Shown piece by piece: positions 45,318 to 55,607 of a DNA stretch of 61,435 bases; positions within the stretch are counted from its first letter, which is position 1, and every line of letters begins with the position of its first letter. This DNA is from Leptotrichia trevisanii DSM 22070. GTDB lineage: Bacteria; Fusobacteriota; Fusobacteriia; Fusobacteriales; Leptotrichiaceae. Both the position numbers and the translations under genes were made by a program. The notes under the pieces are model-generated. The model was given only the letters and a program-made list of their open reading frames with translations. It had not been told where the DNA came from and did no database searches. The DNA lies in NCBI RefSeq assembly GCF_000482505.1, contig NZ_KI519445.1, positions 1 through 61,435 of the forward strand, read 5' to 3'.

Positions 45318-46400
45318 TTAATATGCCCTTCCAATTTCAAAAGTTTTATAGGTGTCTACCCTGTTATACCAACCTTGTAGCCATCTTCTCTCGTTTCTTG
45401 GAGCATTTCTTACACGTCTTGCCAACACATCCTTGGCAGAGTTGCTAAATTCCACTAATGCACTTTGTCCTACTGCCGTTCCTTTCATATTTTCAAGCAC
45501 TTGTCTTAATCCCCAAGCTATATTGTTATATGAAGAAACACCCTTTAATCCTTCACCTTTAAAGTTTACATAATCAATCAACGCATAAAGTCCATTAGGA
45601 GTATTTACCATTCTGTCAAACTGATTTCTTAAGTTTTCCTTATTTGAAGACGCTTCAAGCATTTTATCAAGTGAACCTTTTAATCTTTCATAAATGAACA
45701 TTACCTGAACATCTCTTGTATTATCAAAAAATGCGATTAATTCCTGAATATCCTTATCACCATTAGCTTTTTTAGCCATTAATTCTGACTTGCTGCTCCA
45801 AGGTGAATATCTAAATTCAGAAAGTAATTTTGGTAACTGAATTCCTTGCTGTCTATAATAAGCAACCATATCAGGTAAGCTATCTCCAAACCCTCTTCTT
45901 CCACCACTTGCTTTAAACCAGGTAAAATGTCCTATTCCAAGCGACGGGAAGTTTTCTCCATCATTCCAGTCAACCAAATTATTTCTAACTCCACCTGTTT
46001 CATTTTGGAAAATTCTTTCAGCTACAGCCAGCAGCTGCTCTTTTGATAATCTCATATCAGGAGTTCCCTGCTGTGTTTTTCTGTTCGCTGTATAGGTGTT
46101 TATGTTCGGACGCTCATAACTTCCGCTATCACGCATATTTTTTAAACTTGTATTTACATTTAAGTCAATGCTTTTATTGTTATATTGATCCTTAATCAAT
46201 TTTTCCAATTGAGAATTACTGACATTTGTTCTTGTTGAAGCTACTATTTTTGGTTCAGGCTTTGGTGTATTTATAGATTCAATATTTTCTGATGCCGATA
46301 CTACCTCCCTAATGCTTTCACTTCCAAATGATATTATTGAATATGTTAATCCTAATAATAATGCTCCTGTCTTTTTAAAGATTCTCCTATCACTAATCAT
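45318..46400 (-). CDS. Hypothetical exported protein with GIGHF-type domain
   Basis: A 360-residue protein with an N-terminal signal segment (about residues 8-26) and a Ser/Asn-rich spacer. The C-terminal 240 residues form a domain with ERIFQNETGG, WNDGENFPSLGIGHFTW and SPWSSKSELM. I have seen this GENFxSLGIGHFxW block in unannotated bacterial exported proteins; it looks somewhat like a lysozyme-fold enzyme with a Glu in QNETGG. The activity is not known. I start at the ATG at 46400 with GGAG upstream. It lies just before the prfA-prmC pair's strand-mates. Confidence 0.65.
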   Translation of the reverse strand: MISDRRIFKKTGALLLGLTYSIISFGSESIREVVSASENIESINTPKPEPKIVASTRTNVSNSQLEKLIKDQYNNKSIDLNVNTSLKNMRDSGSYERPNINTYTANRKTQQGTPDMRLSKEQLLAVAERIFQNETGGVRNNLVDWNDGENFPSLGIGHFTWFKASGGRRGFGDSLPDMVAYYRQQGIQLPKLLSEFRYSPWSSKSELMAKKANGDKDIQELIAFFDNTRDVQVMFIYERLKGSLDKMLEASSNKENLRNQFDRMVNTPNGLYALIDYVNFKGEGLKGVSSYNNIAWGLRQVLENMKGTAVGQSALVEFSNSAKDVLARRVRNAPRNERRWLQGWYNRVDTYKTFEIGRAY

Positions 46401-46442
46401 TAACTCATCTCCATTCTTTTTCAATTAAATAATTTTGATTAT

Positions 46443-47609
46443 TTAATCTATTTGTTTATCTTCAATTTTATTTATAATTTTCTGTCCCACGACAACTCTA
46501 TCCAATCCAGCTAAATCCTTTATAACTTCCACATTTTTAAAACCTGAGCTTGTCATAATCTTAGCAATATTTTTCCCCTGCCTATATCCAATCTCAAATA
46601 ACAAATATCCAAAATCAGCTAAATAATCGGCTGCCTTCTGACAAATCTCATAATAGAAATATAATCCGTCATTTTCTGCAAAAAGTGCTTCACTTGGCTC
46701 ATGTAATAAAGTGTCATCTGACATAATACCAGCTTCATTAAGGGAAATATATGGTGGATTTGACACTATCATATCAAACTGCTTAAATTCAACATTTTCA
46801 AATAAGTTTGATTTTAAAAATTTTATATTTGAAACTTTCAAAAGTTGTTTATTTTTTTCAGCAGTTTCAAGTGCCTTTTCAGAAATATCCACGCCTAATA
46901 CATAGGAATCTTCTATTTCCAATGCGGCTGTTATTCCTATTATACCACTTCCAACGCCAATATCAAGTATTTTGGGATGAATTTTTGAATTTTTTTCAAA
47001 ATTTTTATTTTTTAGAATGTTATTTTTTAAAATACCAATCATTTTTTCAACCAAAACTTCTGTATCCTGACGTGGAATTAAAACTCCCTTGTCAACGTAA
47101 AATTTTCTTCCATAAAATTCCTGCTCATTCAGCAAATACTGAACTGGAAATTTTTCACGTCCAATTTTTTGAATAAAATATCTGATTCTTTCAATTTTTT
47201 CATCTTCAATTTCATCTTTATACCTTGTAAAAAGCATCATTCTATCCACATCTAAAACATGTGAAAATACAATTTCAGCAATTAATTTACTTTCAGCAAT
47301 ACTATTTTTTTCAAGATACAAAATACTTTTATCAAGCAGTAATTTTAACTGCTTTTCAGATTTTTCCATATTTTCAAAATCATTATTGTCAGATATTTTT
47401 TTATTATTGTTTATCACATCATTTAGTTTTTCTCTAATTTTTTTCAACTCATCTTCTGATAACATACGCTCAAATTCAGCATAAAGCATTATTCTTTCCA
47501 TTCCCATTACTTCCGAAATTACACTTTCAGCTTTCAATTTGGCATTTTTTATATTTTTTTTTTCCAAATAATTAACCGATTTATTTAAAATATCCAGCAA
47601 ATTATTCAT
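46443..47609 (-). CDS. prmC: Release factor glutamine methyltransferase with doubled N-terminal domain
   Basis: PrmC methylates the Gln of the GGQ motif in release factors. The catalytic part (about residue 180 on) has [18 protein letters not shown] (motif I) and the signature VSNPPYISL, then [11 protein letters not shown] and GLDRVVV. Unusually the N-terminal helical domain is present twice: residues about 4-70 ([20 protein letters not shown]) and about 90-155 ([20 protein letters not shown]). This makes 388 residues against the usual 280. The ATG at 47609 overlaps the end of prfA by 8 bases, the classical prfA-prmC pair. Confidence 0.93.
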   Translation of the reverse strand: MNNLLDILNKSVNYLEKKNIKNAKLKAESVISEVMGMERIMLYAEFERMLSEDELKKIREKLNDVINNNKKISDNNDFENMEKSEKQLKLLLDKSILYLEKNSIAESKLIAEIVFSHVLDVDRMMLFTRYKDEIEDEKIERIRYFIQKIGREKFPVQYLLNEQEFYGRKFYVDKGVLIPRQDTEVLVEKMIGILKNNILKNKNFEKNSKIHPKILDIGVGSGIIGITAALEIEDSYVLGVDISEKALETAEKNKQLLKVSNIKFLKSNLFENVEFKQFDMIVSNPPYISLNEAGIMSDDTLLHEPSEALFAENDGLYFYYEICQKAADYLADFGYLLFEIGYRQGKNIAKIMTSSGFKNVEVIKDLAGLDRVVVGQKIINKIEDKQID

Positions 47610-48684
47610 TGCTATTTCCAACTTCTTTCAATAATTCCGCCTGTTCATAGGCAATTAGGGCATCTATCATTTCATCTAAATCTCCATCCAAAACGCCATC
47701 CAGCCTATGAAGCGTCAATTTAATCCTGTGATCCGTAACCCTTCCTTGTGGAAAGTTATAAGTTCTAATTTTTTCAGATCTATCTCCACTTCCAACTTGC
47801 GAACGTCTTTCATTTTCAACTGCACTTCTTTGTTTTTCATATTCCATTTCATACAGTTTAGAAGCCAATACTTTCATTGCAGCTTCCTTATTTTTTATTT
47901 GTGAACGTCCATCTTGTGAAGTTACCACAAGTCCAGTTGGCAAGTGAGTAATTCTTACGGCAGAATCAGTAGTATTTACGTGTTGTCCACCCGCACCACT
48001 TGATCTATATGTGTCAATCTTTAAGTCACTTGGATTAATTTCAACTTCACTTACATCATCTATTTCGGGAAGTACCGCAACTGTAATTGTAGACGTGTGA
48101 ACCCTTCCAGAAGACTCAGTAGCCGGCACCCTTTGTACACGGTGAACTCCGCTTTCAAATTTCAATCTTGAATAAGCACCGTGCCCTTTAATTAAAAATG
48201 TTACTTCCTTCAATCCCCCAACCCCAATTTCACTTTTGTCAATGACTTCAGTTTTCCAACGGTTTCTTTCTGCATATCTTGTAAACATTCTGAAAATATC
48301 AGCTGCAAATAATGCCGCTTCATCTCCACCTGCTCCTGCACGGATTTCCATAATAACATTTTTATCATCGTTAGGATCTTTTGGAAGTAAGAGTATTTTT
48401 AATTCTTCTTCAAGCTGTGGGATTTCTTCTTCAATTGAATGAATCTCCTCAAGCATCATTTCCTTCATTTCTGCATCTTTTTCAGCTTTTAAATCTTCCT
48501 TCAGGCTTTCCATTTCCTCTTTACGATTTTTGTAATATGTATATTTTTGAACAACTTCATCAATACTGTTTAAAGCCTTATTGTACTCCATAATTTTCTT
48601 TGGATCTGAAACAACTTCAGGATCCATAAGCATTTCTGTAAGTTCCTTATGCTTTAAGACAACATCGTCTAATTTTTGAAACAT
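47602..48684 (-). CDS. prfA: Peptide chain release factor 1
   Basis: Recognises UAA and UAG and releases the finished peptide. The 360 residues have the PCRF coiled coil, the [15 protein letters not shown] block, the codon-recognition PAT motif in [14 protein letters not shown], and the catalytic GGQ in [16 protein letters not shown]. Length is normal. AGGAG lies 14 bases before the ATG. prmC overlaps its end. Confidence 0.97.
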   Translation of the reverse strand: MFQKLDDVVLKHKELTEMLMDPEVVSDPKKIMEYNKALNSIDEVVQKYTYYKNRKEEMESLKEDLKAEKDAEMKEMMLEEIHSIEEEIPQLEEELKILLLPKDPNDDKNVIMEIRAGAGGDEAALFAADIFRMFTRYAERNRWKTEVIDKSEIGVGGLKEVTFLIKGHGAYSRLKFESGVHRVQRVPATESSGRVHTSTITVAVLPEIDDVSEVEINPSDLKIDTYRSSGAGGQHVNTTDSAVRITHLPTGLVVTSQDGRSQIKNKEAAMKVLASKLYEMEYEKQRSAVENERRSQVGSGDRSEKIRTYNFPQGRVTDHRIKLTLHRLDGVLDGDLDEMIDALIAYEQAELLKEVGNSNE

Positions 48685-48878
48685 AATTTATTTTTCAACT
48701 CCTAAATTTTCTATTTTATTTAAATCATTCATATTTTTACATTTGAATATCATTATTTAACCTTTGAACTTTTTACAGTATTTTTACTGACTTTTTACAA
48801 TTTTTTCAGTAAAATCAATACAACTAAATAACTTTTACCACTAAACATTGTAACATATTTTTTAACTTTTTTCAATTT

Positions 48879-49694
48879 TTAATTATACAAAATCCCAAAT
48901 TGCAACATCACAAATAATATAATAAATGCAACTGAAAATCCAAGCAGTCCACCTGCCAGAACTTCCCTTATGCTATGAATCCCAGATTTAACACGGCTCT
49001 GTGCTACAAGTCCCGCCATAAAGAATCCTAAAATCAATATTCTTATATCAGGTGTCATAAAAAGCAGTATTCCAAAAGCCGCAAAAGCTATTGCACTATG
49101 TCCACTCGGCATTCCACCTTCAAGTGGTGTCCCCTTTTGAAAAAATGATTTTAGGACAATTACTAAAATTCCAACCAGAATCAATATCAAAATCGAAATA
49201 TTACCTTTTCGTCCTGCTATAATATGCAATTTATTCGTACCATCAAAAATATCCAGCAATTTATCATAAAAAAGCAAATATCCCACACAAAGTGCATTTA
49301 TCGCAGCAATCAGAACTGCTCCAGCCGCCACATCCTTAGCCAGTTTTGCAAGCGGATGTCTTTCTGGAGAAATCAAATCCACAAGTGCCTCAACCGCTGT
49401 ATTTATAAGTTCCGTAATTATTACAAAAGACACAGACAACGAAATTATAAGAATTTCCACTTTGCTCGCATTTATTACAATTGCCAAAATCACAATAATA
49501 ATTGCCGCAAGTATATGAACCTTCATATGCTTTTCATTCTGCAATGCCGAAATCATCCCCTCAATTGCAAAATTAAAACTGTCTACAAGCCTTTTGTCCC
49601 TTGCCCTTTCCTTCTTTATATCCCAATTATATCTATCTTTCCTATGAAATAACCAAAATATTGATTTTTTCTCTTTTTTATTTTTTTCTTTCAA
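48879..49694 (-). CDS. Fusion of a DgkA-type kinase and a PAP2 phosphatase
   Basis: One protein of about 271 residues with two membrane enzymes. Residues about 35-140 are a diacylglycerol/undecaprenol kinase (SFNFAIEGMISALQNEKHMKVH, ELINTAVEALVDL, HPLAKLAKDVAAGAVL). From about 170 it is a PAP2 phosphatase (GGMPSGHSAIAFA with the active His, RVKSGIHSIREVLAGGLLG). It probably recycles undecaprenol and its phosphates in wall synthesis. An AAAGGAG site suggests a TTG start at 49694; an ATG at 49715 lacks one. It follows ybeY by about 60 bases. Confidence 0.88.
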   Translation of the reverse strand: MKEKNKKEKKSIFWLFHRKDRYNWDIKKERARDKRLVDSFNFAIEGMISALQNEKHMKVHILAAIIIVILAIVINASKVEILIISLSVSFVIITELINTAVEALVDLISPERHPLAKLAKDVAAGAVLIAAINALCVGYLLFYDKLLDIFDGTNKLHIIAGRKGNISILILILVGILVIVLKSFFQKGTPLEGGMPSGHSAIAFAAFGILLFMTPDIRILILGFFMAGLVAQSRVKSGIHSIREVLAGGLLGFSVAFIILFVMLQFGILYN

Positions 49695-49754
49695 AATTTT
49701 TACTCCTTTCTGCATTTCAATGATTTTTAAACAACTTAAGTAAACAACTTTTAA

Positions 49755-50216
49755 TTATCTGTTATAATTAAATTTACTCAAAATTTTTTCTTCTCTTCTT
49801 CTCATAACAACTTTATCTTCCTCTTCAATATGATCATATCCCAATAAATGCAACATCCCGTGACACAAAACATAATAAAATTCCCGCTCGTCAGAATGTC
49901 CGTATTCACTAGATTGCTCTTTTACACGCTCGATCGAAATTACAATATCGCCTAACATATTTACTGCTCCAAAGTTTTCGGTTTCATTGTAGGCGAAGGA
50001 AATTACGTCGGTTGGAGCATTTTTTTGACGGTATTCACGATTTATTTCCTGAATTTGTGCGTTTGTTGTGATTAATAATGATAAATAATATTCATTTTTA
50101 TCAAATTCTTTTTTGTATTCATCTTTTAAAATGTAACTGACAAATTCCTTTATTTTTTCTTCATCAAAAAAATTGTCAATTTGTTCAATATCATAAGTTA
50201 TATCAATATCCAGCAT
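49755..50216 (-). CDS. ybeY: Endoribonuclease YbeY (rRNA maturation)
   Basis: A 153-residue metalloenzyme that matures the 16S rRNA 3' end and helps ribosome quality control. The zinc site is HGMLHLLGYDHIEEED with three His, preceded by TDVISFAYNE and GDIVIS. The ATG at 50216 has GGAG 8 bases upstream; the frame is open to a TTG at 50228. It lies 21 bases after pgpH, the usual PhoH-less order of this region in related bacteria (pgpH, ybeY, dgkA). Confidence 0.93.
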   Translation of the reverse strand: MLDIDITYDIEQIDNFFDEEKIKEFVSYILKDEYKKEFDKNEYYLSLLITTNAQIQEINREYRQKNAPTDVISFAYNETENFGAVNMLGDIVISIERVKEQSSEYGHSDEREFYYVLCHGMLHLLGYDHIEEEDKVVMRRREEKILSKFNYNR

Positions 50217-50237
50217 AATTTTCTCCAATTTTAAGTT

Positions 50238-52292
50238 TTAATTTTTTTTCATTTTTTCATCCATTTTCGGATATTTTATTCTTTCGTGATAAACTCCCTG
50301 TAATGTATTTATAAAGGATTGCACCACCTTTTCTATTTCTCCCAGAGTCAAGTCAGAATCACTCAACTGTTTATCGTCCATTTTTGATTTTACTAAATAA
50401 CGAATAAAGTTTTCGATTCCTTCCTTACTTTTATTTTCAAGAGTTCTTGTAGCCGCCTCCACCGTGTCCGCCAGTAGAATTATTCCTGATTCCTTTGTTC
50501 TAGGCTTAGGCCCGCTGTATCTGAAATTACTTTCTACAACTTCTTCTCCACTTTCCAACGCTTTATAGTAAAAATATTGTGTCAAGGTTGTTCCGTGATG
50601 TTCCAGTATTACATCCAGAATCTCTTTTGGCAATTTGTTTTCTTTTCCCATAATGTAGCCGTCTTTTGTGTGTGAAGTCAGTATTAATGCACTTAACGAT
50701 GGTCTTATCTTGTTATGCGGATTGTCTCCATTTTGCTGATTTTCCACAAAAAATTCTGGCCGCTTCATTTTCCCTATATCGTGGTAATATGAGGCTATTC
50801 TTGCAAATGTGGCATTTGCCCCTATGCTTTCAGCCGCTCCTTCCGCCAACGCTCCAACCATTATGCTGTGATGAAAAGTTCCCGGTGCTTTCATAAGCAG
50901 CTGTTTAAGCAGTGTATGTGAAAAATCACTTAATTCAAGCAATTTCATTGTTGTTAAAATTTCAAAGTAATCTTCAAAATATGGTAATACCGCAAGTGAC
51001 AGCATTCCAGTCAGAATTCCTGAAAATACTGAAAATACTATCATTAACATCATCAATCCAAAACTTGACTGATTAACCAGCCCATAGCTGAATGACAGCA
51101 GAGCCTGAAATATTCCCAAAAAGAAACTCAATTTCACAATATCACTTCTGCTCACAAGATTTGCAGCTTTGTAAACTGCAACTAGCGAAACCGCTATTGT
51201 AACTAGAAGCCACGATTCTTCCCGTGATAGGACAATCATATTTGAAAATGTCATTATAATTGCATATGCCCTGTTTCCCAAGATTGTTGATATAATTGGA
51301 AGCATTGCAAATGGAAGCAAATAAATAAAAAATTCATTGTTCAAAAACAAAATATAAATCGTATTTACAAATATTATTGTAATGAGTGTTGGATAAAATG
51401 CCTTTGATTCCATAACTTTTCTTGCATTTTTTCGCAGCAAATAATAAATTAATGTCATAAGTAACGAAAAAGTGGTAGCAAGTCCAACAGTTTTTCTAAA
51501 CTTATCCCCATTTCTTACGAGATTCAATTTTTCCAGCTTCAAAAATGTATCAGAATCAATGATTTCACCTTTTTTTACAATAATATCCCCTTTGTAAATC
51601 TTGATTTCCTTATCTCGCAACGACATCATATTATCTGCGATTTTTTTCTTTGTAGCCGCCTCATTTATAACAAGGTTGGGCTTTATAAAATTTTGCAGGA
51701 CTTTCATATCAATGGTATCTGCCTTTATATCTTTTTTTCGGATTATTTTGGATAAATTTTCCATTTTATAAATTCCGTTGCTGTAAATTTCTGATATTAT
51801 GTCCATTAAATTTATAGAATATTCGACATTTTCTGTCCTTCTCGCTATTTCCTTAATGTCATCAATCGTAAATGTATACTCATTTTCCTTTATGTATCTG
51901 CTAATTGTCGCATCATCAAACGGTTTCATATTTCGTATATCACGTAAAAATTTATTAAGTGAAATTACAGTTTGCTTGTTTACATCCTTTATTTTATCAA
52001 ATTCAGGCTGTGTCGTCTTCGTTATTTTTTCTTCAATACTGTCATCCAGAATATCCACAAAATAAGATACATTCTTATACGCCACAATATCCGATTTTGC
52101 AATGCTTCCAACAACATAATTCACATTCAGCCTTGACATTTCGATAATTATACCAAATATCATAAATGTTATCATTAAAACAATAAACCTGAACATAAAT
52201 CTGTTTTTGCCACTATACTGTGTTCCATTGCTTTTAGACTTTTTTTCCTTTACTTCAAAAACAAATTCCCGCCCTCGTATATTTACTCTCAT
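50238..52292 (-). CDS. pgpH: 7TM-HD cyclic-di-AMP phosphodiesterase (PgpH/YqfF type)
   Basis: A 684-residue membrane protein. One helix near the N-terminus, an extracytoplasmic domain (about residues 45-265), seven membrane helices (about 280-460), and a cytoplasmic HD domain with PGTFHHSIMVGALAE, SYYHDIGKMKRPEFF and ILEHHGTT. In Listeria and Bacillus this enzyme hydrolyses c-di-AMP to pApA. The ATG at 52292 has AGGAAAGGG upstream; the frame is open to 52343. ybeY and the dgkA fusion follow, a conserved order. Confidence 0.9.
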   Translation of the reverse strand: MRVNIRGREFVFEVKEKKSKSNGTQYSGKNRFMFRFIVLMITFMIFGIIIEMSRLNVNYVVGSIAKSDIVAYKNVSYFVDILDDSIEEKITKTTQPEFDKIKDVNKQTVISLNKFLRDIRNMKPFDDATISRYIKENEYTFTIDDIKEIARRTENVEYSINLMDIISEIYSNGIYKMENLSKIIRKKDIKADTIDMKVLQNFIKPNLVINEAATKKKIADNMMSLRDKEIKIYKGDIIVKKGEIIDSDTFLKLEKLNLVRNGDKFRKTVGLATTFSLLMTLIYYLLRKNARKVMESKAFYPTLITIIFVNTIYILFLNNEFFIYLLPFAMLPIISTILGNRAYAIIMTFSNMIVLSREESWLLVTIAVSLVAVYKAANLVSRSDIVKLSFFLGIFQALLSFSYGLVNQSSFGLMMLMIVFSVFSGILTGMLSLAVLPYFEDYFEILTTMKLLELSDFSHTLLKQLLMKAPGTFHHSIMVGALAEGAAESIGANATFARIASYYHDIGKMKRPEFFVENQQNGDNPHNKIRPSLSALILTSHTKDGYIMGKENKLPKEILDVILEHHGTTLTQYFYYKALESGEEVVESNFRYSGPKPRTKESGIILLADTVEAATRTLENKSKEGIENFIRYLVKSKMDDKQLSDSDLTLGEIEKVVQSFINTLQGVYHERIKYPKMDEKMKKN

Positions 52293-52356
52293 TTTCCCTT
52301 TCCTTTCCTGAATTTTATAAAACTCCCTTTTTATTTTTACCATATTCTAAATTTTT

Positions 52357-54825
52357 TTACTTCATCCTTTTTAAAATATCATTTTTACTTTCCACCACCT
52401 TATTTCGTGGCAAAGCCGTCAAAAATTTCTTTCCATACATTTTTTTTATTATTCTGTTATCAAGGATAACAATATTTCCGCTGTCCGTCTTGCTTCTAAT
52501 AAGCCTGCCAACTCCCTGCTTAAATTTAATCACAGCTTGCGGAACCTGATAATCATTAAACGGGTTTTGCCCATTTTTTCTAATATTTTCAATGATTGCC
52601 TCCGTTACAGGATCATTTGGCACTTTAAACGGCAATTTTGTAATAATTACTGATTTCAGCTGTTCTCCCTGCACATCGACACCTTCCCAAAAGCTGTCTG
52701 TCCCAAACAATATCGGATTTTTAGAATTTTTAAATATTTCTATCATTTCGTGACGTGGAAAGTCATTTTGCTTTATAAGCGTATATTCCTTTTCTGAAAA
52801 ATGTGATTTTAACTGATTGTACAAAAAGTTCAAGGCACTATATGAAGTAAATAATAAAAAACAATGTCCTTTTGTACTTTTTATCACGCCTTCAATAAAT
52901 TCTTCCAAATCCCGCAGAAATTCAACATTTGTCGGATCAAGCGCATCTTCTGGAATATAGACTTTCATCTGTCTTTCATAATCAAATGGCGATTTTACAA
53001 TTCTTTCGTCTATTTTCCTGCGATTTTCCTTCATAAGCCCAATGCTTTTTTTATAATAGTCAAACCTATTGTCAACAGCAAGTGTCGCCGAAGTAAAAAT
53101 CATCCTGTCCATTTTCGTAAACAAGTTATCATTCAGTTCATCCGAAATATCAAAAGGCGTCGCATATAATTTCACATTTGGACGGACTGTAGTAACATTA
53201 GCCCAGTAAACATAGCCTTCCTCTTTTCCCTCCAGAATAAACTCAAACTTCTTGTAATACTGCTTCAGTCTTTCATAATATCTCGAAAATTCAAATAAAA
53301 ATCCCTCTTTATCTTCAAGATTATAATTATTCACTTTATTCAAAAATTTATTAATTTTTATAACTAGATTTCCATAACTTTCCTTAAACTGACTATTAAT
53401 TTCCATAACTTCACGAAAAGCCTTATTACTTCGCATTTTCTGCTTATCAATCTTTATCTTGATTTCCCTGTTGTCATTATTTTCCGAAAAAAGATAAATT
53501 AATTTATCAAAAATATCTATTCCCTTGTCATAAAACGTGTTCAATTCTGCAATAACATCTTCCTTTAATTCATCGACTTTCTCATATTCTTCACTTGAAA
53601 GACTTTCATTCAGATAAGTCATCACCCTTACAATAGCCCCACCATTGCTGGAATTTACCACACGTTTATTATAAATATGCCCCATAAGCCGTCCAAACGA
53701 TATTTTTGACGTTTCAAAAGTAAAATAATTTCGAGCTGTATCTTCGATATTGTGAGCCTCATCAAAAACGACAATATCATAATTCGGCAAAATCGAATAA
53801 TTTGTATAAAATCCTGTTTGATTCCTAATTGCTAAATCGGCAAAAAACATATGATGGTTTACAATAAGAAGTGTAGCATCTGCAACATTTTTTCTTGCGT
53901 TAAAAAAGTGGCATTTTGAATAATACGGACATTTCACACCTTTGCACATATCAGCTTCACTGTTTACTTTTTCCCACATACTGTTTGAAATCTCATATTT
54001 CAGCTCATTCCTGTCACCTGTTCTCGTAACATTTTTATCCCAGTCAATAAGATTTCTTATAATGTTTTTTTCAGTTTTTTCCTCTTCCGTGTCTGTTTCC
54101 TTCTCCGTAACATCGATATTATAAAGTTTTCTCTTGCAAAGATAATTCCCTCGCCCCTTTACAATCTGATAATTAAAATCCTCATCAATAATTTTCCTTA
54201 AAAGTGGAATATCCTTATTAATAAGCTGTTCCTGCAAGTTAATTGTATTTGTGGAAACTATCACTTTCAGATTATTTTCAATGGCATAAAGTAACGTAGG
54301 CAGTAAATAAGCAATCGTCTTTCCAGTCCCAGTCCCAGCCTCAACTATCAGCTTCTTATTCTCATTCATGCTATTTTCAATGAATTTTGCCATCTCATAC
54401 TGTTCTTTCCGTACCTCAAACTTGCCAAAATTCCTATGAATAACCCCATTCTCCCCAAAATATTCATCTATATCTATTTTTATAAATTCCTTTAGCGGCA
54501 CAATCACATAAATATCATCCACAGCATTATTCACAATGTACGAAGCTCCTCCAACTTCCCCATACATGCTGGAAATATTCACATCCTCATCTGATGGAAT
54601 CAGCACTCCAGACGGATGATTATGTATTATAACCTCATTTTTTCTCATCATATTTAATAATGCGGCAACAGAGCCAGAATTTCCCCGTGCTATCACTTCT
54701 ACATCTGCAACAATCCCTTCCCCATCAGGAATCCCCCGAAAAAACACTTCATTTCCACCAGATTCACTGATTTCCAGACGCATTTTTTCCATTGTCCCCG
54801 CACTAATAAATTCAGCAACTTTCAT
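52357..54825 (-). CDS. DinG/XPD-type helicase with N-terminal JAB domain
   Basis: An 822-residue fusion. Residues about 1-120 look like a RadC/JAB metallopeptidase-type domain: VIIHNHPSGVLIPSDEDV has the HxHPSG and the Ser...Asp spacing of the JAMM zinc site. The rest is a DinG-family SF2 helicase: Walker A EAGTGTGKT, Fe-S cysteines in YLCKRK and MCKGVKCPYYSKCHF, DEAH in VFDEAHNIED, and TSATLAVD, GTDSFWEGVD and QGVGRLIRS in the second half. It probably unwinds DNA or R-loops. The ATG at 54825 has AGGAGG upstream. The gene stands 65 bases before pgpH. Confidence 0.9.
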   Translation of the reverse strand: MKVAEFISAGTMEKMRLEISESGGNEVFFRGIPDGEGIVADVEVIARGNSGSVAALLNMMRKNEVIIHNHPSGVLIPSDEDVNISSMYGEVGGASYIVNNAVDDIYVIVPLKEFIKIDIDEYFGENGVIHRNFGKFEVRKEQYEMAKFIENSMNENKKLIVEAGTGTGKTIAYLLPTLLYAIENNLKVIVSTNTINLQEQLINKDIPLLRKIIDEDFNYQIVKGRGNYLCKRKLYNIDVTEKETDTEEEKTEKNIIRNLIDWDKNVTRTGDRNELKYEISNSMWEKVNSEADMCKGVKCPYYSKCHFFNARKNVADATLLIVNHHMFFADLAIRNQTGFYTNYSILPNYDIVVFDEAHNIEDTARNYFTFETSKISFGRLMGHIYNKRVVNSSNGGAIVRVMTYLNESLSSEEYEKVDELKEDVIAELNTFYDKGIDIFDKLIYLFSENNDNREIKIKIDKQKMRSNKAFREVMEINSQFKESYGNLVIKINKFLNKVNNYNLEDKEGFLFEFSRYYERLKQYYKKFEFILEGKEEGYVYWANVTTVRPNVKLYATPFDISDELNDNLFTKMDRMIFTSATLAVDNRFDYYKKSIGLMKENRRKIDERIVKSPFDYERQMKVYIPEDALDPTNVEFLRDLEEFIEGVIKSTKGHCFLLFTSYSALNFLYNQLKSHFSEKEYTLIKQNDFPRHEMIEIFKNSKNPILFGTDSFWEGVDVQGEQLKSVIITKLPFKVPNDPVTEAIIENIRKNGQNPFNDYQVPQAVIKFKQGVGRLIRSKTDSGNIVILDNRIIKKMYGKKFLTALPRNKVVESKNDILKRMK

Positions 54826-54983
54826 CTTTCCTCCTATAATAAAGATTTTACTATATAATAGGCTTTTTTTCAACTTTTCTTTTAAAAAAATATAGAAAAA
54901 AGCCATTTGATATAATTCATAAAATTATATAAACAGCTTTTTAAATTAGTTTTTTTTAATTGTTAATTTTAATTTTTCAGGTT

Positions 54984-55607
54984 TTATTCGTTAATTGAAC
55001 CATGCCCTGAGTTTTGAAGGCTACAACTTTTATCTTTTCCATTTTCTGTATAGATAGCGTCATTACCTTTCATGTGGATTGAAATATTTCCATTTGAATA
55101 TTTTTCTCCACTACCGGAAGTCGCTGAATTTAAAGTGTAGATTCCACCATAACCGTCAGCCAGTTTTACTTTATCTGTTGAAAGATTTTCAACTGTTACA
55201 TCTTGATTTCCATCACAGCTGTATTTTCTTAGCAAATGATTACTGGAACTTTGGTTGCTGCTGCTTGAGTTACCATTTCCTGTCATATAGCAGCTTTCAT
55301 CACTTCCACTCTTTGTGAATACTGCATCATTTCCCTTTATGTGAATTGAAACTCCTCCACCTGTGTACTCTTCTCCACTACCAGATTTTGTTAATTTCAG
55401 ATTGTAAACTTTTCCATTTTCATCTGTCACTTTTACTCTGTCTGTTGAAAGATTCTGTACTGTTACATTTCTGCTGCTACAGCTGAATTTTCTTGTCAAA
55501 TTTGATGCTTTTTTTGAAGATTTTGCTCTCGCTGCTGAAAAACCAATAGAACTAAGAGCCAAAACTCCAACTAAAGTTGTTAAAACCATTCTTTTTGTTG
55601 ATTTCAT
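54984..55607 (-). CDS. Exported protein with two MliC-like domains
   Basis: A 207-residue protein with a signal peptide (cut near SAARA) and two copies of one 70-residue unit (about 40-110 and 130-195). Each has a leading FSC or YSC, NVTVQNLST or DVTVENLST, a DENGKVYNL-type strand, TKSGSGEEYT or ATSGSGEKYS, IHIKGNDA, and a closing Cys. This is the pattern of MliC, the inhibitor of C-type lysozyme. It may guard the cell wall from host lysozyme. A Ser/Asn linker joins the copies. The ATG at 55607 is preferred over a GTG at 55616. Confidence 0.75.
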   Translation of the reverse strand: MKSTKRMVLTTLVGVLALSSIGFSAARAKSSKKASNLTRKFSCSSRNVTVQNLSTDRVKVTDENGKVYNLKLTKSGSGEEYTGGGVSIHIKGNDAVFTKSGSDESCYMTGNGNSSSSNQSSSNHLLRKYSCDGNQDVTVENLSTDKVKLADGYGGIYTLNSATSGSGEKYSNGNISIHMKGNDAIYTENGKDKSCSLQNSGHGSINE

